Source: Comamonadaceae bacterium (GTDB lineage Bacteria; Pseudomonadota; Gammaproteobacteria; Burkholderiales; Burkholderiaceae_C). From it: 39,082 nt of DNA. This document shows positions 1-10,168 of the stretch, one piece after another. The stretch is from NCBI GenBank assembly GCA_947381325.1, contig CANCUP010000008.1, positions 1 to 39,082 on the forward strand. Reading direction: 5' to 3'. Position numbers and translations under genes: made by a program. The notes below the pieces were generated by a model that saw only the letters and a program-made list of their open reading frames with translations, was not told the origin of the DNA and made no database searches. How positions within the stretch are numbered: position 1 is the first letter of the stretch; every line of letters begins with the position of its first letter.

Positions 1-296
1 CCGCAGCCAACCAAGCCTGCCGTTTGCTCAAAACCTTGTCCAACGCTGACCGCTTGATGCTCTTGTGCCAGCTGGCACAGGGAGAGTGCTGTGTGAGCGA
101 GCTGGAAGCCTTGTTGGGCATCGTGCAACCCACTTTGTCGCAACAACTCGGTGTGTTGCGCGATGAACAGTTGGTGCGCACCCGCCGTGAAGGCAAAAAC
201 ATTTATTACCAAATCAACAGTGACATCGCTTTGCATGTCATGCAGGTTCTGTACACCCAGTTGTGCGGCATCAACGCCAAGGAGACCACATGTTGA
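1..296 (+). CDS. ArsR/SmtB family regulator, BigR/SqrR-like, 5'-truncated by the window edge
   Basis: Frame open from nt 3 (AANQACRLLKTLSNADRLMLLCQL...); wHTH 'VQPTLSQQLGVLRDEQLVRTRREGKNIYYQI'; closely resembles the ORF at 22611-22922. Confidence 0.9.
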   Translation, partial: AANQACRLLKTLSNADRLMLLCQLAQGECCVSELEALLGIVQPTLSQQLGVLRDEQLVRTRREGKNIYYQINSDIALHVMQVLYTQLCGINAKETTC

Positions 297-1375
297 ACCC
301 CTCATTGAGCCACCGATGGTTTGTCACGTTGAGCTTGGCTGGTGCCTTAGGAAGTGCCTGGGCCGCAGACCCTGTGCGTGTGCCGGTGGTCACCGCAGGC
401 CCCAAGTCGGTGGCAACCGGTGTCGAGATCGACGGAGTGGTGGAGCCCATCAAGCAAAGTTTGGTGTCAGCGCAAGCGTCAGGCCGTGTGTCGGCCCTGG
501 TGGTCAAGGCGGGCGACCATGTCAAAGCGGGGCAACTGTTGGCCATGGTGGACGACCGCGAAACCCAAACCGGCGTGCAACGCAGCCAGGCCCAGTGGGT
601 GCAAAGCGACTCGGAGTTGCGCAACGCGCAATTGAATGTGTCGCGCACCCGTGATTTGCAAGCCAAGGGCTTTGTCAGCCAAGCGGCACTCGACACCGCC
701 GAATTGCAGCTCAAAGCCGCACAAGCTGGGCGTGACCAAGCCAGTGCGGGGGCGCGTCAGTCGGCCTTGTCGCAAGAGTTCACCCGTGTCACTGCGCCTT
801 ACGATGGCTATGTGTCGGACACCCTGGTGCAAGCGGGTGATTTGGCCGTGCCTGGCAAGCCGCTGCTGAGCATGTATGCGCCCACGGCCTACCGCGTGGT
901 GGTGCGTGTGGGCGTCTCGCAACTGGCCAGCACACGTGCGGCCACACAGGTCGAGGTGCAACAACCCGGGTCAAGTGGGGGTGAATGGGTCCAACCCATC
1001 GCCCAGCAGTTGCTGCCCGCCGCCGACGCCTTGTCGCAAACCCTGCAATGGCGCTTGGATGTGCCCAACATGCCCGGCGCACCTTGGGTGCCGGGTCAGC
1101 AAGTGCGCGTGCGCTTTGTGGGTGGCGCCAGCCAGCGCATCACGCTGCCTGCAACGGCCGTGCTGCGCCGTGGTGAACTCACTGCGGTGTATGTGGCTGG
1201 CGGCTCTGGTTTTGTCATGCGTGTGGTGCGTTTGGGCAGCCAGCTGGGGCAAGGCCAGGTCGAGGTGTTGGCGGGTTTGCTGCCGCAAGACCGCGTGGCC
1301 GTGGACCCCGTGCAAGCGGGCTTGCTGGGCGCACAACCCGAAGCCACCGTTCCTGCCTCTCGCTCCAACAAATAA
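290..1375 (+). CDS. Efflux RND transporter periplasmic adaptor subunit (HlyD/MFP family)
   Basis: ATG at 290 overlaps the ArsR stop; signal peptide; 'VEPIKQSLVSAQASGRVSALVVKAGDHVKAGQLLAMVDDRE' biotinyl-lipoyl-like domain. Confidence 0.9.
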   Translation: MLNPSLSHRWFVTLSLAGALGSAWAADPVRVPVVTAGPKSVATGVEIDGVVEPIKQSLVSAQASGRVSALVVKAGDHVKAGQLLAMVDDRETQTGVQRSQAQWVQSDSELRNAQLNVSRTRDLQAKGFVSQAALDTAELQLKAAQAGRDQASAGARQSALSQEFTRVTAPYDGYVSDTLVQAGDLAVPGKPLLSMYAPTAYRVVVRVGVSQLASTRAATQVEVQQPGSSGGEWVQPIAQQLLPAADALSQTLQWRLDVPNMPGAPWVPGQQVRVRFVGGASQRITLPATAVLRRGELTAVYVAGGSGFVMRVVRLGSQLGQGQVEVLAGLLPQDRVAVDPVQAGLLGAQPEATVPASRSNK

Positions 1376-1384
1376 GGCCAGGTC

Positions 1385-4300
1385 ATGCACCCACAGCCAT
1401 CAAACGCTCAAACCCTCGGTGTGTCGGGTCGCATCGCAGCGGCTTTTCAGGCCAATGCCCTCACGCCTTTGCTGGCCTTGGTGGCACTCTTGCTGGGCCT
1501 GTTTGCCGTGCTCGTCACACCGCGTGAAGAAGAGCCGCAAATCAACGTCACCATGGCCAATGTGCTGATTCCCTTCCCCGGGGCGAGCAGCGTCAACGTG
1601 CAAAACATGGTGGCCAAACCGGCAGAGCAGGTGTTGAGCCAAATTGCCGGCGTAGAACATACCTACGCGGTGTCACGCCCCGGCGTGGCGGTGCTGACGG
1701 TGCAGTTCAAAGTGGGCGTGCCACGCACGGAGGCCTTGGTGCGTTTGTACGACGTGCTCAATGCCAACCAAGACTGGTTGCCACGCGACCTGGGTACCTT
1801 GCCCCCTATCGTCAAACCCAAAGGCATTGACGATGTTCCCGTACTGGCGCTCACTTTGTGGAGCCCCGACAGCAGCGCCGCTGTGGACTTGGCGTTGGTG
1901 GCACAAAGCTTGGAGACCGAACTCAAAGCGGTGCCTGGTACGCGCGAGGTGCAAACCATCGGGGGTCCGGGCCGTGCCATCCATGTCTGGCTGGACCCGG
2001 TGCGCTTGCGCGACCGGGGCTTGGATGTGTTGAGTTTGCAAGCCACTTTGCGCGCTGCTAATCTGGCCATGCCTGCGGGCAGTGTGATCGACACCCGCTC
2101 AGGAAATGGGCCGGGCAACGGATCGGCCCATGGACACATGCTGACGGTGCAAGCCGGTGAGTTTTTACGCAACGCCGACGACGTGGCCGACCTCGTGGTG
2201 GGCACCTCCCAAGGCAAGCCCATCTATCTGCGCGAAGTCGCGCGGGTGGAGGCGGGTGCGCAACTGCCCCAGCGCTATGTGTGGTTCACCCCCGGTGCGG
2301 CTGCGTTGGCCGCCAGCGACAGCGCATCAGCCGCATCAGCCGCATCAGCGAATGCTGCCACCGGCCAGGTCTATCCCGCCGTGACGCTGAGCGTCACCAA
2401 AAAGCCCGGTGAAAACGCGGTCGATGTGTCGCGTGCGGTGCGTGCCCGTGTGGACGCCTTGCGCAACACCCTCATCCCCGACGGTGTGCAGGTGTCGGTC
2501 ACGCGCGACTATGGCGAGACCGCCGCCGAAAAGGCCAACAAGCTCATCCAAAAGCTGGCCTTTGCTACAGGCTCGGTCATCTTGCTGGTGGGCTTGGCGC
2601 TCGGTCGCCGCGAGGCGGTGATTGTGGGCAGCGCCGTCATCCTCACGCTCACCGCCACCTTGTTTGCCAGTTGGGCCTGGGGCTTCACGCTCAACCGCGT
2701 GTCGCTGTTTGCGCTCATCTTCTCGATTGGCATCTTGGTGGACGACGCCATCGTGGTGGTGGAAAACATCCACCGCCACCAAGGCCTGCATCCGAACAAA
2801 CCACTGCACGAGATCATTCCTGTGGCGGTGGACGAAGTGGGTGGCCCCACCATCTTGGCCACGCTCACCGTCATTGCGGCCTTGCTGCCCATGGCTTTTG
2901 TGTCGGGCCTGATGGGCCCCTACATGAGCCCCATCCCCATCAATTCGAGCCTGGGCATGGCCATCTCCCTCGCCATCGCGTTCACCGTGACCCCTTGGTT
3001 GGCCTTGAAGCTGATGCGCAGCGGGCACAGCCACGCAACGCACGCAGTTCAGCCTGCCACAAGCAGTGTTAAGCCTCAACTCGATGCCTTGTTCGCGCGT
3101 GTGCTCACACCGTTCTTGCACAGCGCCAAAAAGCGTTGGCAGTTGTTCGCGGGCATCGTGGTGGCACTCATGCTGTCGGTGGGGCTGACGGCGGTGCAGT
3201 GGGTGGTGCTCAAGATGCTGCCCTTTGACAACAAGAGCGAGTTCCAGCTGGTGGTCGACATGCCGGCGGGCACCCCGCTAGAGAACACCGCTGCCGCCTT
3301 GCATGCCCTGGGGGCCCACTTGGCCCAACAGCCTGAGGTGCGCGACCTGCAAGGCTATGCCGGCACGGCCAGCCCCATCACTTTCAACGGCTTGGTGCGT
3401 CAGTACTACCTGCGCTCTGAGGTGGAGATGGGCGACTTGCAAGTCAATCTGGTGGACAAACACCACCGCAGCGAAAAAAGCCATGCCATCGCGCAGCGCC
3501 TGCGCCCCGCGCTTGAAGCCATTGCCAAAGCCCACGGCGCGCGCATCAAGCTGGTCGAAGTGCCGCCGGGCCCGCCGGTCATGAGCCCCTTGGTGGCCGA
3601 GGTCTATGGGCCCGACGAAGCCGGGCGTCAAGCCTTGGCGCGTCGCATCGCCACAGCCTTTGGCCAGACGGTTGACATCGTGGGCATCGACACCACCTTG
3701 AAAGAAGACGCACCGCGTGCCCACTTGGTGGTGCTGCGCCAACGCGCCGAGACCTTGGGCGTGTCAGTGGCTTCTCTTGCGCAAACTTTGCAAGGTGCGC
3801 TCTCGGGTTTAGATGCAACCTATCTCCACGACGACCACAGCAAATACCCCGTCCCGGTGCGCCTGCAATTGCCGCGTGAATCGCAGGTGGGACTCGATCA
3901 ACTGCTGGCCTTGTCTGTGCGTGCCAGCAACGGGCGTTTGGTGCCCGTGTCTGAGCTGGTGCGCGTCGAGCGCGACGTGATTGACAAGCCTCTGTTCAGC
4001 AAAGACCTCAAGGGTGTGAGCTATGTGCTGGGTGACATGGCGGGCACCTTGGATTCACCGCTGTATGGCTTGTTCGCCATTCGCCCCCACCTGCGCGAAG
4101 CGACTTTGCCCGGCACGGGCGAGTTGGCCGAGTACTGGATTCAAGCACCCACCGACACCTACCGCCAATACGCCATCAAGTGGGACGGGGAGTGGCAAAT
4201 CACCTACGAGACCTTCCGCGACATGGGCGCTGCCTACGGCGTGGGGCTGATCTTGATTTACCTCTTGGTGGTGGCGCAGTTCAAGAGCTACCGCACGCCC

Positions 4301-4702
4301 TTGGTCATCATGGCGCCGATTCCCTTGACCCTCATTGGCGTCATGCCGGGCCATGCCTTGTTGGGCGCGCAGTTCACGGCCACTTCCATGATCGGCATGA
4401 TCGCGCTGGCCGGCATCATCGTGCGCAACTCGATTCTGTTGGTCGACTTCATCGAGCTTCAAGTGGCGCAAGGCATGCGCTTTGAGCAAGCTGTGGTGTC
4501 TGCCGCTGCGGTGCGCGCCCAACCCATTGCCTTGACGGGTTTGGCCGCCATGATCGGTGCCTTCTTTATCTTGGATGACCCCATCTTCAACGGTTTGGCC
4601 GTGTCTTTGATCTTCGGCATCTTGGTCTCCACCTTGCTCACGCTGGTGGTGATTCCGGTGCTGTATCACGCGCTGTACCGCAAGCGCCATGTTTCGGTGT
4701 GA
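1385..4702 (+). CDS. Efflux RND transporter permease subunit (AcrB/HAE-like)
   Basis: 1105 aa; 'GILVDDAIVVVENIHRH' TM4 motif and 'GIIVRNSILLVDFIE' TM10 motif; two-repeat RND layout. Confidence 0.93.
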   Translation: MHPQPSNAQTLGVSGRIAAAFQANALTPLLALVALLLGLFAVLVTPREEEPQINVTMANVLIPFPGASSVNVQNMVAKPAEQVLSQIAGVEHTYAVSRPGVAVLTVQFKVGVPRTEALVRLYDVLNANQDWLPRDLGTLPPIVKPKGIDDVPVLALTLWSPDSSAAVDLALVAQSLETELKAVPGTREVQTIGGPGRAIHVWLDPVRLRDRGLDVLSLQATLRAANLAMPAGSVIDTRSGNGPGNGSAHGHMLTVQAGEFLRNADDVADLVVGTSQGKPIYLREVARVEAGAQLPQRYVWFTPGAAALAASDSASAASAASANAATGQVYPAVTLSVTKKPGENAVDVSRAVRARVDALRNTLIPDGVQVSVTRDYGETAAEKANKLIQKLAFATGSVILLVGLALGRREAVIVGSAVILTLTATLFASWAWGFTLNRVSLFALIFSIGILVDDAIVVVENIHRHQGLHPNKPLHEIIPVAVDEVGGPTILATLTVIAALLPMAFVSGLMGPYMSPIPINSSLGMAISLAIAFTVTPWLALKLMRSGHSHATHAVQPATSSVKPQLDALFARVLTPFLHSAKKRWQLFAGIVVALMLSVGLTAVQWVVLKMLPFDNKSEFQLVVDMPAGTPLENTAAALHALGAHLAQQPEVRDLQGYAGTASPITFNGLVRQYYLRSEVEMGDLQVNLVDKHHRSEKSHAIAQRLRPALEAIAKAHGARIKLVEVPPGPPVMSPLVAEVYGPDEAGRQALARRIATAFGQTVDIVGIDTTLKEDAPRAHLVVLRQRAETLGVSVASLAQTLQGALSGLDATYLHDDHSKYPVPVRLQLPRESQVGLDQLLALSVRASNGRLVPVSELVRVERDVIDKPLFSKDLKGVSYVLGDMAGTLDSPLYGLFAIRPHLREATLPGTGELAEYWIQAPTDTYRQYAIKWDGEWQITYETFRDMGAAYGVGLILIYLLVVAQFKSYRTPLVIMAPIPLTLIGVMPGHALLGAQFTATSMIGMIALAGIIVRNSILLVDFIELQVAQGMRFEQAVVSAAAVRAQPIALTGLAAMIGAFFILDDPIFNGLAVSLIFGILVSTLLTLVVIPVLYHALYRKRHVSV
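2324..2350 (+). repeat. Three tandem 9-bp units (GCATCAGCC x2, GCATCAGCG) inside the RND permease gene, encoding ASAASAASA
   Basis: Read directly from sequence. Confidence 0.9.
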
Positions 4703-4722
4703 TTTTTTAAAAGGAGTCTGTC

Positions 4723-4974
4723 ATGACTGTTGAGCGTTATATCCATGTGATCGCGGGTTTTTTCATCATGGCCTCGTTGGCCCTGGGGGTCGAACAAAGC
4801 CCACTCTTTGTGAACCCTTGGTTCTTGGCCTTCACCGCATTTGTCGGCTTGAACTTGTTTCAGTTTGGCTTTAGCAACATGTGTCCCATGGGCTATGTCT
4901 TGCGCAAGCTCGGGGTGCCAGATGACAAGCCTGTTGAGCATCAGGCGCTGGCCACAGCTTCTGAATCCGTCTGA
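4723..4974 (+). CDS. DUF2892 / YgaP-like small membrane protein
   Basis: 83 aa, two hydrophobic segments, 'FGFSNMCPMGYVLRKLG'; RBS aaaggag upstream. Confidence 0.8.
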   Translation: MTVERYIHVIAGFFIMASLALGVEQSPLFVNPWFLAFTAFVGLNLFQFGFSNMCPMGYVLRKLGVPDDKPVEHQALATASESV

Positions 4975-4986
4975 AAGCTTCAGGTG

Positions 4987-5015
4987 CTCAAGATCAACAC
5001 TTGAGGCGCTCAAGT
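4987..5015. other. Overlapping alternative hairpins (CTCAAG / CTTGAG / CTCAAG) between convergent genes
   Basis: CTCAAG 4987-4992, CTTGAG 5000-5005, CTCAAG 5009-5014; ACTTGAG-GCG-CTCAAGT forms a perfect 7-bp stem; no U tract. Confidence 0.45.
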
Positions 5016-5933
5016 CGTGATTGACCTGGCACCGACCAGCACGGCAGACAACAAGGCTGCGTACCAGAGGACCAAGCGAAACACATCGAACAACAATGCG
5101 TTGTAGTCGCTGCCGCATGCGCAATGCGGCAAGCGGCGCATCAGTGCGATGGCTTTTGGCAGCAGCAACAAGGGCACTAAAAACAGCAAGTTTGTGGTCA
5201 GTAGGGCCATGGCCACGCTCAATGCAAACGGCAAACACAGCCATGCGCACACCACACGCTCAGACGCCTTAGCACTCAGCACCACGGCCAATGTGCGGCG
5301 ACCGACCAAGCCGTCATGCATGCGGTCGCGTTGGTTGTTCACAGCCAGCGCTCCCGCCGACAAACTGCCCACGGCCTGCGCAGCCAATACCCCCAGTGCG
5401 GTGATCTGGTGAGACAGCAGCCACTGCGTGCCCAGCACGGCCACCCAACCAAAAAATACCCACACCGTGACTTCACCCCAAGCGGTGTAGGCAATCGGTT
5501 TGGGTCCGCCCATGTAGGCCAAAGCCGCCACCAGCGAGCTCATTCCCAAGACCAGCACCACCCAGCCACGGGCCATGACCAAGCTCAGACCCAACGCGGT
5601 GGCGATCACGCTCAGCAGCACAATGGCCATTCGTACGGTTTTCACACTCAGCCAAGCATTGGCTGTCGCCCGGGGCAAACCACTGTGGTGTCCCACTGTG
5701 GCACAGCCTCTGGCGGTGAAGCCCGCATCGTTTTGTAAATTGGTGATGGCTTGCATCAACAAGGCTGCAGCAAGCGCCATCAGCGTGAGTTGTGCTGGCA
5801 CTTCACCAGTCTGAAAAAACACCACACAAGCACCGACCCACACGGGACCCACAGCCAAGACCAAGCTGGCAGGTCGCAAGGCCGTGGCCCATGCTTTGAC
5901 TGCGCTGGGAGGAGGGGGCATGTCTTCGGTCAC
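5010..5933 (-). CDS. UbiA-superfamily prenyltransferase (MenA-like)
   Basis: Polytopic; '[17 protein letters not shown]', '[16 protein letters not shown]', '[25 protein letters not shown]'. Confidence 0.8.
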   Translation of the reverse strand: MTEDMPPPPSAVKAWATALRPASLVLAVGPVWVGACVVFFQTGEVPAQLTLMALAAALLMQAITNLQNDAGFTARGCATVGHHSGLPRATANAWLSVKTVRMAIVLLSVIATALGLSLVMARGWVVLVLGMSSLVAALAYMGGPKPIAYTAWGEVTVWVFFGWVAVLGTQWLLSHQITALGVLAAQAVGSLSAGALAVNNQRDRMHDGLVGRRTLAVVLSAKASERVVCAWLCLPFALSVAMALLTTNLLFLVPLLLLPKAIALMRRLPHCACGSDYNALLFDVFRLVLWYAALLSAVLVGARSITT

Positions 5934-6046
5934 CGGGCCTTAGATGTTTAGGTCATTTAGAACTGAGAACTCTGTCGTTCCCTTTTGAAGCGGGCGATCA
6001 CAGAATCCATCCATCGCAATTTTCGATGCATTCCAAAGAGATTCTC

Positions 6047-7086
6047 ATGATCCAACGCAAACACTTCCTCACCAACCTCGTCGCAGCTGGCGTATTGGCC
6101 TTTGCGGGTTTGACCGCAACCCAAGCACTTGCACAAACGCCTGCCCAAACACCCGCACCCGTGAGCTTGCTCAACGTGTCGTATGACCCCACCCGCGAGC
6201 TGTATGTTGAGTTCAATGCCGCTTTCGCCAAGCACTGGAAAGCGCAGACCGGCCAAGACGTGAGCATCAAGCAGTCGCACGGTGGCTCGGGCAAACAAGC
6301 GCGTTCGGTGATCGACGGCATCGACGCCGACGTGGTCACGCTGGCGCTGGCGGGTGACATCGATGCCTTGGTCAAAACGGCGGGCTCATTCCTGCCGACT
6401 GGCAAAAGCGCTTACCCCACAACGCGTCGCCTTACACCTCCACCATCGTGTTGGTGGTGCGCCAGGGCAACCCCAAAGGCATCAAAGATTGGGACGACCT
6501 GGCCAAGCCCGGCATCAGCGTGATCACGCCCAACCCCAAAACCTCGGGGGGCGCACGCTGGAACTACTTGGCGGCGTGGGAGTTTGCCAAACGCAAATAC
6601 GGCGGGGACGCCAAAGCCAAAGACTTTGTGGCCCAGCTCTACAAAAACGTGCCCGTGCTCGACACTGGCGCACGTGGCTCGTCCATCACCTTTGCGCAAC
6701 GCAACCAGGGCGATGTGTTCATCTCGTGGGAGAACGAAGCGCACCTGCTGGAAAAAGAATTTGGCAACAAGGTCGACATCGTCTACCCCTCCCTCAGCAT
6801 CTTGGCCGAACCTCCCGTGACGGTGGTGGACAAAACCGTGGACCGCAAAGGCACACGCAAAGTGGCCGAGGCGTATGTGAACTACCTCTACACCGACGAA
6901 GGCCAAGACATTGCGGGTAAAAACTTCTACCGCCCCATCTCGCCCAAAGCCCAGGCCAAGTACGTCAAGCAGTTGCCCAAGCTGCCTTTGTTCACCATCG
7001 ACCAAGCCTTTGGCGGCTGGGCCAAAGCCGACAAAGACCACTTTGCCGATGGCGGCAGCTTCGATCAGATTTACCTGAAGAAATAA
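6047..7086 (+). pseudogene. Sulfate ABC transporter substrate-binding protein, interrupted by a -1 frameshift near 6374-6377
   Basis: Two ORFs in different frames (6026-6523 and 6448-7086); adding one A to AAAA at 6374-6377 restores ...[51 protein letters not shown]... Confidence 0.85.
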
Positions 7087-7091
7087 GGCCT

Positions 7092-7853
7092 TCAGTGCCC
7101 AATCACCTTGGCCAAAAACGCCTGGGTGCGCGGGTGCTGTGGTTGGTCAAAGAACACCGCAGGCGGGGCTTGCTCAACGATCTGGCCCTGATCCATGAAG
7201 ATCACGCGGTCGGCCACGGCCCGCGCAAAACCCATCTCGTGGGTGACGCACAGCATGGTGATGCCTTGTTCGGCCAAGCTCACCATCACGTCCAGCACCT
7301 CTTGCACCATCTCGGGGTCGAGGGCCGAAGTGGGTTCGTCAAACAACATGATCTGTGGCGTCAGGCACAGCGCGCGCGCAATCGCCACACGCTGCTGCTG
7401 CCCGCCTGAGAGTTGCAGCGGAAACTTGTGCGCTTGCTCGGCAATGCGCACACGCTCCAGTTGCTGCATGGCACGCTCACGCGCTTGAGCGGGGGAGAGT
7501 TGGCCCACCCAGATGGGCGAGAGGGTCAGGTTGTCTAGCACGCTCAGGTGCGGAAACAGGTTGAACTGCTGAAACACCATGCCCACTTGGCGACGCACTT
7601 GCTCGATGGCTTTGACGTCGTCGCGCAGTTCAATGCCTGCCACTTCCAGCAGGCCTTCTTGGTGTTCTTCCAAACGGTTGATGCAACGGATCAGGGTCGA
7701 CTTGCCCGAGCCGGATGGGCCGCAGATGACCACGCGCTCGCCGCGTGCAATGTCCAGGTTGATGTCGCGCAGCACATGAAAGTCGCCAAACCATTTGTTG
7801 ACCTGGTCGAAACGGATGATGGGGTCGGCCACTGGGCACTCCTTGGGGGTCAA
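7092..7853 (-). CDS. aapP: General L-amino acid ABC transporter ATP-binding protein
   Basis: Walker A 'GPSGSGKST', signature 'LSGGQQQR', Walker B 'IMLFDEP'; 4-nt overlap with the upstream permease. Confidence 0.88.
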   Translation of the reverse strand: MTPKECPVADPIIRFDQVNKWFGDFHVLRDINLDIARGERVVICGPSGSGKSTLIRCINRLEEHQEGLLEVAGIELRDDVKAIEQVRRQVGMVFQQFNLFPHLSVLDNLTLSPIWVGQLSPAQARERAMQQLERVRIAEQAHKFPLQLSGGQQQRVAIARALCLTPQIMLFDEPTSALDPEMVQEVLDVMVSLAEQGITMLCVTHEMGFARAVADRVIFMDQGQIVEQAPPAVFFDQPQHPRTQAFLAKVIGH

Positions 7854-8959
7854 CGGTGTGACACCTGGCGTTCAACCCACAGGCTGTAGCGCGACAGGCT
7901 CAAGCAAAAAACAAAGTAAATCAGCGTGATGAACAGGTAGCCTTCGATCTTGAAAGGCCGCCAGTTCGGGTCACCTTGCACCGCCAGCCCGAGCGAGCCC
8001 GACAGCTCGTACAAGCTCACGATGGTCACCAGCGAGGTGTCTTTGAAGATGGCGATGAAGTTGTTCATCAGGCCCGGCACCACATGCGCCAGGGCTTGCG
8101 GCAACACCACCAAGCGTTGCGTTTGCCAATAGCCCAGGCCCAGTGTGGCAGCAGCTTCCAGCTGCCCCCGTGGAATGGCTTGCAAGCCGCCGCGCACAAT
8201 TTCGGCGGTGTACGCGGCCGAGAACAAGGTGATGCCCACCAACACCCGCAGCAGCACATCGGGCGAGGTGCCTGTGGGCATGAGCAGCGGAAACATGAAA
8301 CTCGCCATGAACAGCACCGAGATCAGCGGCACACCGCGCACCAGCTCGATGTAGGTGATGCACACACTGCGAATGGCGGGCATCTGGCTTTGCCGTCCCA
8401 GCGCCACCAGCACCCCCAGCGGAAATGCCAGGCCGATGGACAAGCTGGCCAGCATCAAGGTCAGCGGCAGGCCACCCCACTGGTCGGTCGAGGCAGTGCT
8501 CAACCCAGTGGGCACGCCCCACCAGCTGCCGCCCCCCATCAAGCCAAAAAACAGCAGCCACACGCACGCCCATGCCACGGCCAAACCACGCTTCCAGTAC
8601 GCCGGCACACAGCTGAGCACCAGCAACACCACCAAAGCCAGCGTGGCCAACACCGGACGCCACTGTTCATCAAACGGGTAGCGGCCCAGCAAGATCAGGC
8701 GGTATTTTTCAGCCACCACGCCCCAGCAGGCGCCGCTGCCGCGCACGGCTTGGCAGCTGTCGGCGTCGGGGCGGAACACCGCGTGCCACAGGCCCCACTC
8801 CATCGCGGGTGGCAAGCACCACGCCAGCCAGGCGATCAGCACCACAGACACCAGCGCGTTGCCGCGCGTGCCCCACAGGTGGCGTTGGCACCAGGCCCAT
8901 GCGCCGCCGTGTCGAGCGGGCGGGGTGCGGGCGGCGATCAGTTCAGCAGGCTGCGCCAT
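7850..8959 (-). CDS. aapM: General L-amino acid ABC transporter permease
   Basis: Start [14 protein letters not shown] at 8959 (ATGA overlap with aapQ); '[25 protein letters not shown]' and an EAA loop typical of AapM. Confidence 0.85.
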   Translation of the reverse strand: MAQPAELIAARTPPARHGGAWAWCQRHLWGTRGNALVSVVLIAWLAWCLPPAMEWGLWHAVFRPDADSCQAVRGSGACWGVVAEKYRLILLGRYPFDEQWRPVLATLALVVLLVLSCVPAYWKRGLAVAWACVWLLFFGLMGGGSWWGVPTGLSTASTDQWGGLPLTLMLASLSIGLAFPLGVLVALGRQSQMPAIRSVCITYIELVRGVPLISVLFMASFMFPLLMPTGTSPDVLLRVLVGITLFSAAYTAEIVRGGLQAIPRGQLEAAATLGLGYWQTQRLVVLPQALAHVVPGLMNNFIAIFKDTSLVTIVSLYELSGSLGLAVQGDPNWRPFKIEGYLFITLIYFVFCLSLSRYSLWVERQVSHR

Positions 8960-9936
8960 CACCGTTCTTTCAGCGCCACACGGCGGTTGTAGGCGTTCAT
9001 CAGCGCGGCGGTCAGCAGCGACAAGCTCAGGTACACCGCCATCACCAAGGCAATGCACTCCACCGCACGGCCAGTTTGGTTGAGTGCGGTGTTGGAGATG
9101 TTCACCAAGTCGGGGTAGCCAATCGCCACGGCAAGCGAGGAGTTTTTGATGAGGTTGAGGTACTGGTTGGTCATGGGCGGCACGATCAGGCGCATGGCCT
9201 GTGGCAACACCACCAAACGCAAGGTCAGCCAAGGCGACAGGCCCACACTTCGCGCGGCCTCGGTCTGTCCTTGGGGCACCGACAGCAGGCCTGCGCGCAC
9301 CACCTCGGCCACGAAGGCGGAGGTGTACAAGGTCAGGCCCCAAGTCAGCGCTAAAAATTCAGGGCTCAGGCTGGCACCGCCCAGCACGTTGCCGTCTTGC
9401 CAGACCGGCAAGTCCCACAGCCAGCGGCCATCCAGGTTCACCAGCCAGGGCAGGGTCAGGCCGCTCTTGCTCAAAAACAGCAGGTCGGCCAGATGCAGCG
9501 GTGTGTCGCTGTCGGGCATCCACTCGACCAGCAGCACGTACCACATGAAGAGTTGCAGCAACAAGGGGATGTTGCGAAACAGCTCGGTGTAGGCATAGCA
9601 CAGGCCGCGTGCCAAGGCGTTGCCAGACAAGCGCCCAATGCCCAGCAGCGTGCCCCACAGCGTGCAAGCGACGATGCCAATCAGCGACACGCGCAAGGTG
9701 TTGAGCAAGCCCACCCCAAACGCCTGCCAGTAAGGATGGGTGGCGTCAAAGGGCACCATCGACTCGCCAATGTCAAAGCCTGCGGTGTCCCACAAAAAAT
9801 CAAACCCGCTTTGAATCCCGCGTGCGCGCATGTTGGTGAGCGTGTTGCTGAGCAACCAGCCGACCACGCCCAGCAACACGGCGATGAGTGCGGCTTGGTA
9901 GAGCAGGGCGCGGGTACGGCGGCTGTTCCAGTGCAT
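8959..9936 (-). CDS. aapQ: General L-amino acid ABC transporter permease
   Basis: Likely start MHWNSRRTRALLYQ; 'RARGIQSGFDFLWDTAGFDIGESMVPFDATHPYWQAFGVGLLNTLRVS' typical of AapQ. Confidence 0.85.
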   Translation of the reverse strand: MHWNSRRTRALLYQAALIAVLLGVVGWLLSNTLTNMRARGIQSGFDFLWDTAGFDIGESMVPFDATHPYWQAFGVGLLNTLRVSLIGIVACTLWGTLLGIGRLSGNALARGLCYAYTELFRNIPLLLQLFMWYVLLVEWMPDSDTPLHLADLLFLSKSGLTLPWLVNLDGRWLWDLPVWQDGNVLGGASLSPEFLALTWGLTLYTSAFVAEVVRAGLLSVPQGQTEAARSVGLSPWLTLRLVVLPQAMRLIVPPMTNQYLNLIKNSSLAVAIGYPDLVNISNTALNQTGRAVECIALVMAVYLSLSLLTAALMNAYNRRVALKER

Positions 9937-10117
9937 GGTGTGTGTGAAGCGGTTTTGTGTGGATGAACGCGCCAAGCCTGAGGTACTCAGAAGTGCGTGG
10001 GAGTCTTCATGTTCAATGATAGTTGCTTGATGCAAGCGGGTTCTATATCCGTGTCACCCAGTCAGCCAACGCTCAGGAAACGCCCGGATCGCATTGAAAC
10101 GACAGTTTGCTGCGGGA

Positions 10118-10134
10118 TTGACATTTTGATGTCA
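10118..10134. promoter_or_regulatory. Inverted repeat TGACAT-TTTG-ATGTCA (10119-10134) upstream of the BLUF gene
   Basis: Perfect 6-bp arms, 4-nt spacer. Confidence 0.4.
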
Positions 10135-10168
10135 GCTTTGTGCGCCATGCTGATGCCTCACACACGCC

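Noticed and set aside
2345-3121. 258-aa minus-strand ORF
   Set aside because: Antisense to the RND permease; no independent evidence.
7976-8992. 338-aa plus-strand ORF
   Set aside because: Antisense to aapM; low-complexity H/Q-rich translation.
8960-9343. N-terminal extension of the 497-aa ORF 7850-9343
   Set aside because: Overlaps aapQ entirely; the ATGA-coupled start at 8959 gives a standard AapM length.
9978-9990. Short dyad CTGAG-GTA-CTCAG upstream of aapQ
   Set aside because: Arms of only 5 bp; expected by chance at this scale.
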